The notes: generated by a model not told the origin, from the letters alone. 64,000 bases of DNA from CALZFJ01 sp964459845 (GCA_964459845.1 CAYWOC010000001.1:62001-126000); one strand, 5' to 3'; positions 25,151 to 34,942 are shown, numbered from the stretch's first letter. Translations and numbers: made by a program.

Positions 25151-26278
25151 ATGGATAATAGGCCTTTTACATTTGGTGTTGCCACATCGGGCAACAACTT
25201 CACCGATCGCAAGCAAGAGACAGAACGCTTGCTTATGAATTTCAAGCACGGAATAAATACTGTGCTTATTTCACCTCGACGTTGGGGTAAGACTTCGTTG
25301 GTACAAAAAGTTTGTCGTTTGGCTGAATCCGACAAATTGAAAATTGTGTATCTTGATATATTCTCTTGCCGCAGCGACAGGGACTTTTATGATGCTCTTG
25401 CCACGGCTATTCTAAAACAAACATCCTCAAAAATTGATGAATGGATAGAAAATGTCAAGCTGTTTTTGTCGCGCATAAGTCCTAAAATATCCATCGGCAC
25501 CGACCCCATGACTGATTTCTCCATATCGCTTGAAATGAATCCAAAGAGTGATGACATAGATGAAATACTGCAACTTCCCGAGAAAATAGCCCGAAAGAAA
25601 AATTGCAACATCGTAGTGTGCATCGATGAATTTCAGCAGATTGCTGAATTTAAGGACTCAAAGACATTCCAGAAAAGACTACGCACAGTGTGGCAGCTTC
25701 AGCAATCCGTATCCTACTGTTTATCCGGCAGTAAAAAGCATCTTATGAACGAACTTTTTGAGAAAAAGAGTCTTCCTTTCTATAAATTTGGTGATGCAAT
25801 CTATTTACAGAAAATTGCCACTCCCGACTGGATTGATTACATCTGCTCTCGATTTGATGCCACAGGCAAAAGCATCTCACGAGAACTGGCAGAAAAAATA
25901 TGCCAATTCGTGGATAATCATTCTTCTTATGTGCAGCAATTGGCATGGCTGGTATGGATTCACACCGAAAAAGTTGCCACAGATAATGATTTCAAAATGG
26001 CAATACAAGATCTTATCGACCAAAACACGCCACTTTTTGAGAAGCAAACAGAAAGCCTCACCACCTATCAAATGAATTTTCTGCGTGCAATTATCGATGG
26101 AGTGCATAGCGAATTTACCACGCAAGAAACACTCCATAAATATCAGCTTGGCACATCGGCAAACGTCACCACTGTGAAGCGGGCATTAATCAAAAAGGAA
26201 CTTATAGATATAGAAAAACGCCAAGTCGTCATCCCCGACCCAGTGATGATATTATGGCTGAAACAGGGACTAATATAA
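25151..26278 (+). CDS. AAA family ATPase with C-terminal winged helix (ATPase_2 type)
   Basis: 375 residues from the ATG at 25151 (MDNRPFTFGVATSGNNFTDR); an upstream TTG is rejected because it lies within the promoter's -7 box. Walker A is SPRRWGKTS, Walker B NIVVCIDEFQQI, with LSGSKKHLM as sensor 1. The last 60 residues (TTVKRALIKKELIDIEKRQVVIPDPVMILWLK) look like the winged helix that ends ATPases of the archaeal ATPase_2 type. Function is unknown; family members are often standalone STAND-like proteins in variable DNA. It is AT-rich compared with the his operon and has its own operator-like promoter. Confidence 0.85.
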   Translation: MDNRPFTFGVATSGNNFTDRKQETERLLMNFKHGINTVLISPRRWGKTSLVQKVCRLAESDKLKIVYLDIFSCRSDRDFYDALATAILKQTSSKIDEWIENVKLFLSRISPKISIGTDPMTDFSISLEMNPKSDDIDEILQLPEKIARKKNCNIVVCIDEFQQIAEFKDSKTFQKRLRTVWQLQQSVSYCLSGSKKHLMNELFEKKSLPFYKFGDAIYLQKIATPDWIDYICSRFDATGKSISRELAEKICQFVDNHSSYVQQLAWLVWIHTEKVATDNDFKMAIQDLIDQNTPLFEKQTESLTTYQMNFLRAIIDGVHSEFTTQETLHKYQLGTSANVTTVKRALIKKELIDIEKRQVVIPDPVMILWLKQGLI

Positions 26279-26298
26279 CGTATTTGCACTAAAACATA

Positions 26299-26335
26299 AA
26301 TCGGTCATTAGAGCGCAAAACTCTAATGACCGATT
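26299..26335. terminator. Hairpin after the AAA ATPase gene
   Basis: AATCGGTCATTAGAG and CTCTAATGACCGATT are perfect 15-base complements with a 7-base loop, 20 bases after the ATPase stop. There is no long T-run. The stem resembles the hisD-hisC hairpin (AATCGGCCATTAGGA on the minus strand there). Confidence 0.7.
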
Positions 26336-26376
26336 CAAGTTTAACATATTATGGTTAAAAGGCTTATTATTAAAGC

Positions 26377-26413
26377 AATGGAGGAAGCCAGTGATTACAT
26401 AGCTTCCTCCATT
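26377..26413 (-). terminator. Probable terminator of the susCDEF operon
   Basis: AATGGAGGAAGC (26377-26388) and GCTTCCTCCATT (26402-26413) form a perfect 12-base stem, 64 bases past the susF stop on the minus strand. A moderately T-rich stretch follows on that strand. Confidence 0.7.
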
Positions 26414-26476
26414 ATGATAGTTATAAATTTTTATTCCACAGGAACTGCAGTGAGCGTTCCGTTCTTCAAATCAACT

Positions 26477-27925
26477 TCATTTTTTCACTATTGTAGCAGT
26501 ATATGGTATATTGCTTAAATCGAGTGTAACAGTGTATGTTCCTTCACCCGGAGTAGCTATATTGCTGCCATTTTGAGTCAAGTCATTCAAATCACCACCA
26601 AGATTTATATCCCAGCCATCGTTTGCTCTGAACTTAAATTCACCGCCCTTAAACACGATGTCTCCAGTCCACTTAAGCATCGTAGCATCTACTGGAGAAA
26701 GGGGTGTTGAAACATTCCATCCATTCGGTGTGGCATCACCTGCTACACCGATTGTTGTAATCTGTGTCAATGAGTATTCCAAGTTTGCCGTATTCACCTT
26801 GCAGTAATACAATCCTGCAACATCAACCGAAATATTACCTCCCGCAGTACTTAATTTGCCAGCCTCATCGCCTGCGCCATAATTAATATGATCCCAGTCA
26901 AGAGCATTTGAGAACTTAAAACCATTAGTGCTTATATAAGCATAGCCACTGTAGTTGGAATAATCGGTTGTTCCAAGTTTTTGCGATGCAGCTTGACTCC
27001 AACCATTAGCATCACCAGGAGTGTATAGATAATCAACAGCCGATGTGAATGAGTATGTTCCATCTTCGATATTGATAGTAAGCAACAACTGTCCGTCAAT
27101 GTTCAAGCATCCAGCGCCACAATCTTCAGTAGCGGTTCGAGCGACGAGCATACCTTCTGCTTCAGAAGATCCATTTTCAGCTACACCAAATGAGCCATAA
27201 GCAGCATCCACCCAGTTGCCAGTCTCATAGGTCGATTGAGGGACAATCTTCCACCACCATCCAGCAGCAGCCTGATCTTTGGTAATATCCACCTTAATTG
27301 TAAATACTGGGTCATCATACACATCCTTGTCGGAGTGATTCAATTTCACTGCTTCAGCAACACTCCATCCATTTATAGTTCCAAGAAGATAATAAGCCTG
27401 TTCAATTGGCATCTCACTTGGGAACGGAGTTACTAACACCTTGGATTGTCCGACATAAACGTCCGGACCACCAAGACGGACTACCGAATTTTCTCCTTTT
27501 TTAAGATAAGCCGCATAGCGTACATACACATCTTTTGCCTTTGGACTATGACTTACTGTGGCATAGTAAGCATCTTGCCACTCCTTGGCCGATGAACAAA
27601 CTATGTTATTCACAACTGTTGCATTAATTTTTGTGGCATTAGCAAAATTCTCATTTGCCGACATCTCCATAGCAAACTCAACCTCGCTGTTTGCAGGCTG
27701 ATCCTTCACCTCAGCAATTTGGAGAGACTTTATGGTGTCATTGTCTTCAGCAATTGCCTTCAAGTCGATTGCATCGGGCAGCACATTCGCCACTGTCACG
27801 CCATCAACAGTAAATGTTGGCTCCTGAGGATTTGTCTGAGGTGTTGCCTCCACCCATTTTTCTTCACAAGAAGCAAAACCCAAGCTAAGAGCCAGCATCA
27901 ACATTATATTTAATTTTTTCATCAT
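26477..27925 (-). CDS. susF: SusF-like outer-membrane glycan-binding lipoprotein
   Basis: 482 residues with a lipoprotein signal ending in GFASC (Cys20). After an N-terminal Ig-like domain there are three related modules, each opening with a glycan-binding-type motif: YLLGTINGWS (about 190), YTPGDANGWS (about 300) and GVAGDATPNGWN (about 395). SusE and SusF of B. thetaiotaomicron are built the same way and bind starch at the surface through aromatic residues in such modules. Last gene of susC-susD-susE-susF, 87 bases after susE. The start may be the second Met. The ligand is probably an alpha-glucan, but this is inference. Confidence 0.85.
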   Translation of the reverse strand: MMKKLNIMLMLALSLGFASCEEKWVEATPQTNPQEPTFTVDGVTVANVLPDAIDLKAIAEDNDTIKSLQIAEVKDQPANSEVEFAMEMSANENFANATKINATVVNNIVCSSAKEWQDAYYATVSHSPKAKDVYVRYAAYLKKGENSVVRLGGPDVYVGQSKVLVTPFPSEMPIEQAYYLLGTINGWSVAEAVKLNHSDKDVYDDPVFTIKVDITKDQAAAGWWWKIVPQSTYETGNWVDAAYGSFGVAENGSSEAEGMLVARTATEDCGAGCLNIDGQLLLTINIEDGTYSFTSAVDYLYTPGDANGWSQAASQKLGTTDYSNYSGYAYISTNGFKFSNALDWDHINYGAGDEAGKLSTAGGNISVDVAGLYYCKVNTANLEYSLTQITTIGVAGDATPNGWNVSTPLSPVDATMLKWTGDIVFKGGEFKFRANDGWDINLGGDLNDLTQNGSNIATPGEGTYTVTLDLSNIPYTATIVKK

Positions 27926-28012
27926 TTCTCTAATTAATTTGATTAAATGGGCGATTTGTCCGAGAGATTAGCCAAGAAAATCGCCCAATATTTTTAACGT
28001 TGTTATTGTGTG

Positions 28013-29323
28013 CTACTTCTTTTGAAATATTACAATGTTCTCATTTGTATCGACTGTTATTGCAACCTTTCCTCCAGTCCAATTCTGAATTTGCCATGAG
28101 CCCTTTCCTGCTACTGCTTCACCAGAATACAAATCTTCCTCAAATTCGATATCTACTGGACTGTCATCAACTTGAGAGCCGTAAGAGTCATCATCCCAAC
28201 CTGTAAGTGCTTTATAGAATCGGAAGATGAATTTATCGGCAGGAATATTAAATGTTCCTGTATATATTCCATTATCCTCCATATCATACAACTTCCAGTC
28301 TTCATAATGTGCAGCATTTTCAGCAGTTGGGCCAGCCCATCCCTCTGGAGCACCTACAAGATAAATGAATTTCTTGTCGCTCAAATCAATGCCGCCAGCT
28401 TCAAACTTGACTGTCATCTTACTTGCGTTGCTCATATTGACAGTAATCTTCAATGTTCCACCTTGCCAATCTGGTATGTTAAAGCTACCTTTACCTTTAA
28501 CAAGTTCGCCAGAGTACACATCATCAGTAAGCTGGATATCGACAGGATTATCATCGACTTGAATACCGTAAGAATCAGCATCCCAACCAGTAAGCGCAGT
28601 ATAGAAGCGGAACATTGCTTTTCCTGCCGGTATATCAAATATACCTGTATAAATCTTGCTTCCAATCGCATCTTTGCTTTCAAACAAACGCCAAGCATCA
28701 TAATGGTCTTTATTGCCAGCATTAGGACCAGACCATCCCTCAGGATCACCCACAAGATAGATATATCCTGGAGATTTAACGGCACAATAGCCTTTCACTT
28801 TCTCAAGCGCAATCGCATTTGACAAGATATCGGTATTTGGACGGGAGATATTGTTAATCTCATCTTTTGATCCATCATAGCTGAGTATATGAGCACGGAC
28901 TCTGAAGTACACCTTGCGTGCAGGTTCATCTGTATAATTGTCAACATCATCAATTCCACGCAATTTGCAGATAGCCTCTGCTATAGAGCTTCCAGCAACA
29001 TCGGCGCTGCATGAGCTAAAGTCTTCTTCAAGCTCAACATAAGAGTCAAGTCCTTCAGCCAAAGGTGTCGTGAAATCTTCATTCAAAGCCACTTGCACAT
29101 TATATGTCGCTGCGGCAGCAAAGCCATAGTCGGGTTGCGACCATGTGAGATTGACCGACATATTCTCCGCAAGCTCATAATATTGAGAAGCTGTAGCTGG
29201 AGTATTAAGCTTGAAGCTTGTCGGCTGAGTCAAGGTTGGATTTTCATCCATCGGGCTATTGCATGACACTGCCACGAACAGCATCATCAAGATGCTCAAA
29301 AATATTGAATTTATTTTCTTCAT
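28013..29323 (-). CDS. susE: SusE-like outer-membrane glycan-binding lipoprotein with duplicated modules
   Basis: 436 residues with lipobox VAVSC (Cys21) and a SusE-type N-terminal domain (SFKLNTPATASQYYELAENMSVNLTWSQPDYG). Residues about 187-307 and 318-435 are two near-copies of one module; both contain YLVG(D/A)PEGW(S/A)GP, ALTGWD(A/D)DSYG and VDD(N/S)PVDI. They resemble the starch-binding CBM-like modules of SusE/SusF. The protein would sit on the cell surface beside SusCD. Gap to susD is 27 bases. Confidence 0.87.
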   Translation of the reverse strand: MKKINSIFLSILMMLFVAVSCNSPMDENPTLTQPTSFKLNTPATASQYYELAENMSVNLTWSQPDYGFAAAATYNVQVALNEDFTTPLAEGLDSYVELEEDFSSCSADVAGSSIAEAICKLRGIDDVDNYTDEPARKVYFRVRAHILSYDGSKDEINNISRPNTDILSNAIALEKVKGYCAVKSPGYIYLVGDPEGWSGPNAGNKDHYDAWRLFESKDAIGSKIYTGIFDIPAGKAMFRFYTALTGWDADSYGIQVDDNPVDIQLTDDVYSGELVKGKGSFNIPDWQGGTLKITVNMSNASKMTVKFEAGGIDLSDKKFIYLVGAPEGWAGPTAENAAHYEDWKLYDMEDNGIYTGTFNIPADKFIFRFYKALTGWDDDSYGSQVDDSPVDIEFEEDLYSGEAVAGKGSWQIQNWTGGKVAITVDTNENIVIFQKK

Positions 29324-29350
29324 TTCTTCTTAATTTTATTCGTTAACAAA

Positions 29351-31024
29351 TCAATAACCCGGATTCTGATTGAACTCTGGCTGAGCTGCAATCACATTGG
29401 TCGGGATTGGGAACAAGTTCATGTAATCTGGGATTGACTTGCCTGCGCCGTCGTTGGTGCTTGACGCGCCCTTGAACGACCACACATAATTGCCGCCAGT
29501 GAATTTATTGAAACGCACAAGGTCGGTGCGGCGGGTGTTCTCCCAATACAGCTCGCGGCTGCGCTCGTCGAGCAGGTTGTCGGCTGTCATGTCGTCGGCA
29601 GTCCAAAGTGCAGGAGCGACCTTGCCGTTGGCGCGAGCCACATTGCCGGCACGTCCGCGCACATAATTCACATATTCAAGTGCCTTAGCAGCGTCGCCAA
29701 CCTTGCCAACTATATTGCACTCGGCATACATCAGATAAACGTCGGCAAGACGTATCAGAGGCAGGTCGGTGTTAGGGAACTTGGTGTTGTTAGCATCGGT
29801 TGTGGTCATCGAGAATGTGTTGTCGTCGCCATGAATCAAGTTTGTGAACTTAATCACGCCATATCCGTCGGTGAACTTAGAGAAGCTTGTGTTCTCCTTA
29901 CTGAAACCGTTATCCTCCTTGAGCCACATGCTCCAGCGGTCGTCGTCGCCAGTAAACTTGTCGGCAAGTTGCGGAGTAGCGTGCATACAGCCCCAGTTTG
30001 CGCTGCTGCCATAGTCGTTGCTGTTCATGTAGGCATTGTTGTCTTCCCAAGTCAAGTTGCTCAATGGAGCAGCCACAAGGAATGTAGTGCCGCCATAAGG
30101 CTGAGTCTGGTTAGCGTCGTAAGGAATACCCCAAAGGATTTCGTTCACGCCGCCACCGCCTGGCATATAAGTGTCGTTGTTTCCGCTGAACACATACATA
30201 TAGAACGGCACAAGCCCCGAACCGTTGTAGCCTGCACCTTTGTGGCGGGCGATGATGTTCTCGCAATGTTCGGCACACTTGGTGTAGCCCTCGGCATCGT
30301 CGGCAAACACTTTTCCGTTGAGATAAAGACGGGCAAGCAGAGCCTCAACTCCATCTTTGCCCACACGGCCAAAGTGAGGAGTGGTGTCGGGGAATGCAGC
30401 CACAAGCGTCTCAAGCTCGCCTTTCAGCCAAGTGTAGAGCTGTGCGCGAGATTGCTGCACAGGCTTGTCGCCAGCTTTCGAGGTTTCATCAAGGAAGCCG
30501 CCGTTGCCGAAGAGGTCGATAATGTTATAGTAGCTCAATGCGCGGAGAGCGCGTGCTTCGAGCTTGTATTGGTTCACCGTGGGGTTGTCGATGTCTGCCA
30601 CTGCGCGAAGGAAGTCGTTGCAGATGGCAATGTGGACATACATACGGCTGTAAGTACCGAATATGTTGGCGTTACCCTTGCTCCAAGTGTCGGTCACAAG
30701 GTCAAACACGCCTTCGTCAGCCCAAATCCAGTTGGTCTCATCGGTTGTAAACTCGTTGAGCATAAACAATGCACGGGTGTATTGGCTTGTACCGCCGTCA
30801 AGGCCGGCGATATCAGAGCTTCCGTCAGGACCGCCTTGTCCCGACACGGCTATTCCAGAATAGCATTTAGCCATCACCTGCTCTATCTGCTCATCAGTAA
30901 GATTTCCTGCCACTATGGTGTTAGGGTCGTTTGGCTTAAGGTCCAAGTCGCCCACACAAGAAGATGCACCGAGTGCAAGTGCCGCGCAGCAAATCGCAAA
31001 TATTTTATTCTTATATGATTTCAT
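29351..31024 (-). CDS. susD: SusD family outer-membrane starch-type binding lipoprotein
   Basis: 557 residues; lipobox GASSC (Cys23) followed by VGDLDLKPNDPN. The stretch SGQGGPDGSSDIAGLDGGTSQYTRALFMLNEFTTDE closely follows the N-terminal layout of the starch-binding SusD. The C-terminus has RRTDLVRFNKFTGG and the final FPIPTNVIAAQPEFNQNPGY. It caps the SusC transporter (46 bases upstream) and is followed by susE. Confidence 0.95.
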   Translation of the reverse strand: MKSYKNKIFAICCAALALGASSCVGDLDLKPNDPNTIVAGNLTDEQIEQVMAKCYSGIAVSGQGGPDGSSDIAGLDGGTSQYTRALFMLNEFTTDETNWIWADEGVFDLVTDTWSKGNANIFGTYSRMYVHIAICNDFLRAVADIDNPTVNQYKLEARALRALSYYNIIDLFGNGGFLDETSKAGDKPVQQSRAQLYTWLKGELETLVAAFPDTTPHFGRVGKDGVEALLARLYLNGKVFADDAEGYTKCAEHCENIIARHKGAGYNGSGLVPFYMYVFSGNNDTYMPGGGGVNEILWGIPYDANQTQPYGGTTFLVAAPLSNLTWEDNNAYMNSNDYGSSANWGCMHATPQLADKFTGDDDRWSMWLKEDNGFSKENTSFSKFTDGYGVIKFTNLIHGDDNTFSMTTTDANNTKFPNTDLPLIRLADVYLMYAECNIVGKVGDAAKALEYVNYVRGRAGNVARANGKVAPALWTADDMTADNLLDERSRELYWENTRRTDLVRFNKFTGGNYVWSFKGASSTNDGAGKSIPDYMNLFPIPTNVIAAQPEFNQNPGY

Positions 31025-31070
31025 TTTTTATAACTTCATTTTTAAGAGTTAGACATCTCATGCACAAGGT

Positions 31071-34000
31071 TTAGAATGTAGCGACCACGCCAAGTGTGCC
31101 TGTCACAGAACGAGGATAGACCGAATTGTCGATACCGCCTTGAACCTCAGGGTCAAGACCCTTATACTTGGTAATCACGAATGGATTCTGCACTGCACCA
31201 TACACACGCAGACGGAGCTGGTTCTTGATAAGACCCGGCCAAGTGTAGCCGAGGGTGATGTTGTCGCAGCGCAAGAAGCTTGCATTGCGCAACCAGTAGT
31301 CGCTCTTCACGATACCTACCGATGGGTTTACTGTACCAGTGAAGTAGTAGTCGCTCTTCACGAGGTTGCTCAGGCTTGCGTTTTTGTAGGTGTCTTCAAG
31401 AGTTGAGTGTGTAGAAAGTACGTTGGCATACACATAGTTGCCAATGTTGGCACGTAGCGAGAAGCTGAAGTCCCAGTTCTTATAGTTGAAGTTAGAGCCG
31501 AATGTCATAGTGACCTTAGGATCCGGGCTGTGGCGGATGCGGCGGTCGTCGTCATTGATTACGCCGTTGCCGTCTTGGTCCACATACACGCCTTCAAGCG
31601 GATTTCCAGCCTCGTCATAAACCTGCTCAAGCAGGAAGAATGAATTGGCAGGATAGCCCACAGCATGGACTTGGCAGGTAGAACCGGTAGGTCCGCTGAT
31701 TCCGCCAGTGGTTATATAAGAGCCGTCGTTGTTGAGCTTTGTAATCTTGTTCTTGTTGTAAGCCACATTGTAGTTGAGAGTCCAAGTGAAGTCCTTGGTC
31801 ACTACTGGACGGGCTGTGATACTGAATTCCACGCCCTTGTTCTCAAGCGAACCGATGTTCTGGTTCATCATATTAGTGGTTGCAGAACCTACAGGTATAG
31901 TCACATAGCTCAGCAAGTCTTTAGTCTTGCGGAAGTAATATTCGATGCTTGCAGTGATTCGGTTGTTCAAGAATCCGAAGTCGAAGCCGGCATTCCAAGT
32001 GGTTGTCGATTCCCATTTAAGGTTTGCGTCATATCCTTCTGGATACAGAGTGTTGATGAATCCGTTGCCCGAGAGTGAAGGATAATTAGAGCCTTGCACT
32101 GAAGATGTGTAGCGGGCAAGATATGGATAGTAGTTGTCGCCAAGGTCTTGCTGACCGGTCACACCCCAGCCGAGGCGGAGCTTCCATTCGTTCATCACCT
32201 CTTTTGCGCCCTTCATCCAAGGCTCGTCGGAGATTTTCCATCCCAATGCCACTGCGGGGAATGTGCCCCAGCGGTTGTCCTTGTGGAAGCGAGAAGAAGC
32301 ATCGCCACGCACTGTGGCTGTAATCAAGTAGCGTCCCATCAAGGTGTAGTTCACGCGTCCGAAGAACGAGATGAGCTGCAAGTGGTTTGCCCAATAAGTC
32401 TTGGCAGGGTCGGTGTTGGTTGTGCCGATGCGGTCGGTAGCCTCAGCGATAGTGTAGGAGCCGTCGGCATTAAGCACAGGAGCGGCAAAACCATTTGTGG
32501 TGAATTCAGTTCCGTTGTTGTGTCCGTCTTGCTTGAAGTGCTGCCAAGAATATCCGGCAGTCACATCGAAGTTTGACTTGATAGCCTCCACTTCCTTCTT
32601 ATAGTTGGCATAGAAGTCAAGCAGCGTGTTGCTCTTGAATTGCTCCACATAATAGTGGTTGCCCGCGCCGTCACCCTTCCAGCCTTTCCAAGCTGTAGGA
32701 GAATTGGCAGCAGTGTAGATATGTTCTTTCGCCTTTGTCACATCGTAGCCCAAGTTAAGGTTCAAGTGCAAATCTGGAAGCCACTTGATGGCATAGTCAA
32801 TCTGCAAGTTGCCGTTGCTGCGATACACATCAGCCTTGTCGTCCTTGTCGTAGATTGTGGCAAGTGGATTGACAGTGGCGTTGGTGTTGAACGTTCCTCC
32901 AGTAGTCCAAGTGTTGAATCCGTTGAACATGAGTCCGTTGCCTATTGCATTGCCGTTCTTGTCCACGAAGTTAACTCTTGTGTTTGTATAAACGTCGCGC
33001 GTAGGGTCGCTTGCAAGCGCACCGTTCACAGCACCTGCGTCGGCAAATTTGCTTCTCACATAATATCCCTTGGCGTTGGCATTGATTTTCAAGCGGTGGT
33101 TAAGGAACTCAGGGTTCAAGTTGAAGCCCACAGTCACGCGGTCCATGCCAGTGGTCTTCAAGATACCATTGTTGCTCGTATAAGTAGCCGATACGCGGTA
33201 AGGAAGGATGCCAGCCGTGCCGCCCACGCTCAAGTTGTAGTCATGGGAGAACGAGGTTTGCAGCACTTGGTCTTGCCAGTTGGAATTGGCGGTTCCAAGA
33301 TTCTTTGCAGCATCGCTGTCGGCGCCGAAGTAGTTGGTGATGATGTTGCGGAACTCATCGCCGTTAAGCACGCTCCAAGTCTTGCGTGCAGTGTTCACGC
33401 TGAAGTTGGCAGTGAAGTTCACCTGAGGCTTGCCGGCCTTTCCGCGCTTTGTTGTGATGATGATGACACCATTTGATGCGCGCGAACCATAAATCGCAGT
33501 AGCCGAAGCATCTTTCAGGATTGTCATGTTCTCGATATTGTCGGGGGCAATCATCGACAGCGGGTCGGTCATGCCTTGGATGCTTGTGTTATCCACAGGC
33601 ACACCGTCGATTACGATAAGCGGGTTGTTGTCGGCATTCAAAGAAGAACCGCCGCGCACACGGATTGTACCTTTACCGAATGGGCCACCCTCGGTGGTTA
33701 CAGTCACACCCGGAGCCTGACCAACGAGCAGGTCGGCAGCCGAAGTGGAAATACCAGCCTGAATTTCGCTTGGCTTGACAGTGGAAACCGAACCGGTGGC
33801 ATCGTTTTTCTTGACAGTACCATAACCGATAGCGACAACTTCGTCAAGAACGAGCGAATTTTCTTTCATGACGATTTTAAGAATCTTTTGTCCTTTTACA
33901 GGGACGTTTTGGGTCTCATAGCCCACATAGGATACCACGAGAGTGGCATTAGGAGCGACATCGAGCTGGAATTTTCCGTCGAAGTCTGTTGCAGTACCTG

Positions 34001-34169
34001 TGGTTGTACCTTGCGGTATAACACTTGCCCCTATAAGGGGTTCACCGGTACCATCGACAACCGCACCTTGTACGGTTATCTTCTGCGCTAAAGCAGGAAA
34101 GGTGAGACATAGAGCAAAAAGCATCACAATCCACGCTTTCCGATTCATCTGAAAACAAATGTCCTTCAT
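31071..34169 (-). CDS. susC: SusC family TonB-dependent transporter
   Basis: 1032 residues: a signal peptide, a carboxypeptidase-regulatory-like domain (TVQGAVVDGTGEPLIGASV to about residue 100), the TonB-box region LDEVVAIGYGTVKKND, a plug domain with GVTVTTEGGPFGKGTIRVRGGSSLN and ITTKRGKAGKP, then the barrel ending in GVVATF. There is no N-terminal STN domain, so it is not a sigma/anti-sigma signalling transducer. A second in-frame ATG at 34148 gives a more typical signal peptide (MNRKAWIVMLFALC) and may be the true start. First gene of susCDEF, with a long untranslated region upstream. Confidence 0.95.
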   Translation of the reverse strand: MKDICFQMNRKAWIVMLFALCLTFPALAQKITVQGAVVDGTGEPLIGASVIPQGTTTGTATDFDGKFQLDVAPNATLVVSYVGYETQNVPVKGQKILKIVMKENSLVLDEVVAIGYGTVKKNDATGSVSTVKPSEIQAGISTSAADLLVGQAPGVTVTTEGGPFGKGTIRVRGGSSLNADNNPLIVIDGVPVDNTSIQGMTDPLSMIAPDNIENMTILKDASATAIYGSRASNGVIIITTKRGKAGKPQVNFTANFSVNTARKTWSVLNGDEFRNIITNYFGADSDAAKNLGTANSNWQDQVLQTSFSHDYNLSVGGTAGILPYRVSATYTSNNGILKTTGMDRVTVGFNLNPEFLNHRLKINANAKGYYVRSKFADAGAVNGALASDPTRDVYTNTRVNFVDKNGNAIGNGLMFNGFNTWTTGGTFNTNATVNPLATIYDKDDKADVYRSNGNLQIDYAIKWLPDLHLNLNLGYDVTKAKEHIYTAANSPTAWKGWKGDGAGNHYYVEQFKSNTLLDFYANYKKEVEAIKSNFDVTAGYSWQHFKQDGHNNGTEFTTNGFAAPVLNADGSYTIAEATDRIGTTNTDPAKTYWANHLQLISFFGRVNYTLMGRYLITATVRGDASSRFHKDNRWGTFPAVALGWKISDEPWMKGAKEVMNEWKLRLGWGVTGQQDLGDNYYPYLARYTSSVQGSNYPSLSGNGFINTLYPEGYDANLKWESTTTWNAGFDFGFLNNRITASIEYYFRKTKDLLSYVTIPVGSATTNMMNQNIGSLENKGVEFSITARPVVTKDFTWTLNYNVAYNKNKITKLNNDGSYITTGGISGPTGSTCQVHAVGYPANSFFLLEQVYDEAGNPLEGVYVDQDGNGVINDDDRRIRHSPDPKVTMTFGSNFNYKNWDFSFSLRANIGNYVYANVLSTHSTLEDTYKNASLSNLVKSDYYFTGTVNPSVGIVKSDYWLRNASFLRCDNITLGYTWPGLIKNQLRLRVYGAVQNPFVITKYKGLDPEVQGGIDNSVYPRSVTGTLGVVATF

Positions 34170-34820
34170 GCAAGAATGTTTTTAGTTTTACATTTGGGTT
34201 TAATATATTATTTCTAATTTTTATTTCTACAACAAATAAATGACATTTATACGCACGACTTGGCTTCAACAGAAATGTCGCTACTGTTGAAAGAGATTGA
34301 CAACCTTTTGACGGCTGCCACTAAACCCATAACGAGATTGATATATCGCGCCACATCTTCCTGTGTGCGCAACTCTTCTTAAAGTCAGCAGTTTTCACGG
34401 AAATGACTTTTTCATTCACTCAATCATAGGTTCATATCATTTAGCATAGGCTTATGACTCCTTTTAACAACAAATACCGACACCTTTTTTAAGGGTCGCT
34501 TATATAACAGCGCAAAATTAAGGACTTTTTTTTAATTTCACACGTTTTTTACATTAGAAAATTCATTATTTAACTATTGTAAAAAAACTAGTAACTATTC
34601 AGCTATAATGGATGTTGAATATCAGCAACTTGTGAATGTACAATTGTGACAGAAAGTCTCGAAATGACATCATTTACTATAATTTGTATATGCTCGATTT
34701 TATAATTCATTGATTATCAAGATGAATTTATGTTCTTTACCGCTGAATAGTTACAAAAACTATTCCTTAATTTTTTAACAAAAGCATTTCCAAGTTCTTT
34801 CATATATCTAAAGTTCCCCG

Positions 34821-34855
34821 AAAAAAGCCGAGTGGCTTCAATAAAACCACTCAGC
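34821..34855 (-). terminator. Terminator of the acpP-fabF operon
   Basis: On the minus strand GCTGAGTGG pairs with CCACTCGGC (34827-34855; one G-T pair) and six T follow (34826-34821). It is preceded by a second hairpin that shares the CTCAGC segment. Confidence 0.85.
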
Positions 34856-34884
34856 CCCCGCTGCTCTTGGCAGCGAGGGCTGAG
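34850..34884 (-). other. Hairpin overlapping the fabF terminator
   Basis: CTCAGCCC(c)CGCTG (34850-34863) pairs with CAGCGaGGGCTGAG (34871-34884) around a 7-base loop. It shares bases 34850-34855 with the terminator stem, so the two cannot form completely at the same time. Confidence 0.7.
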
Positions 34885-34942
34885 ATTGTTGCTTTCTATT
34901 AAGTATGCTCAATGTTGCGAGCCGCAAACGTCAATGCCGATA

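Larger units (their letters stand above)
34170..34942. other. AT-rich intergenic region upstream of susC
   Basis: No reading frame in this 773-base gap could be supported as a gene. A -7-like TAATTTTG on the minus strand (34520-34513) lacks a clear -33 box; if used, it would give susC an untranslated leader of about 340 bases. The right end holds the fabF terminator structures (34827-34884). No local regulator gene (SusR, HTCS or sigma/anti-sigma pair) is encoded. Confidence 0.6.

Noticed and set aside
29831..31018. A 395-codon frame on the plus strand opposite susD
   Set aside because: The minus-strand SusD is unmistakable; the opposite frame is a codon-bias shadow rich in Val, His and Cys with no domain.
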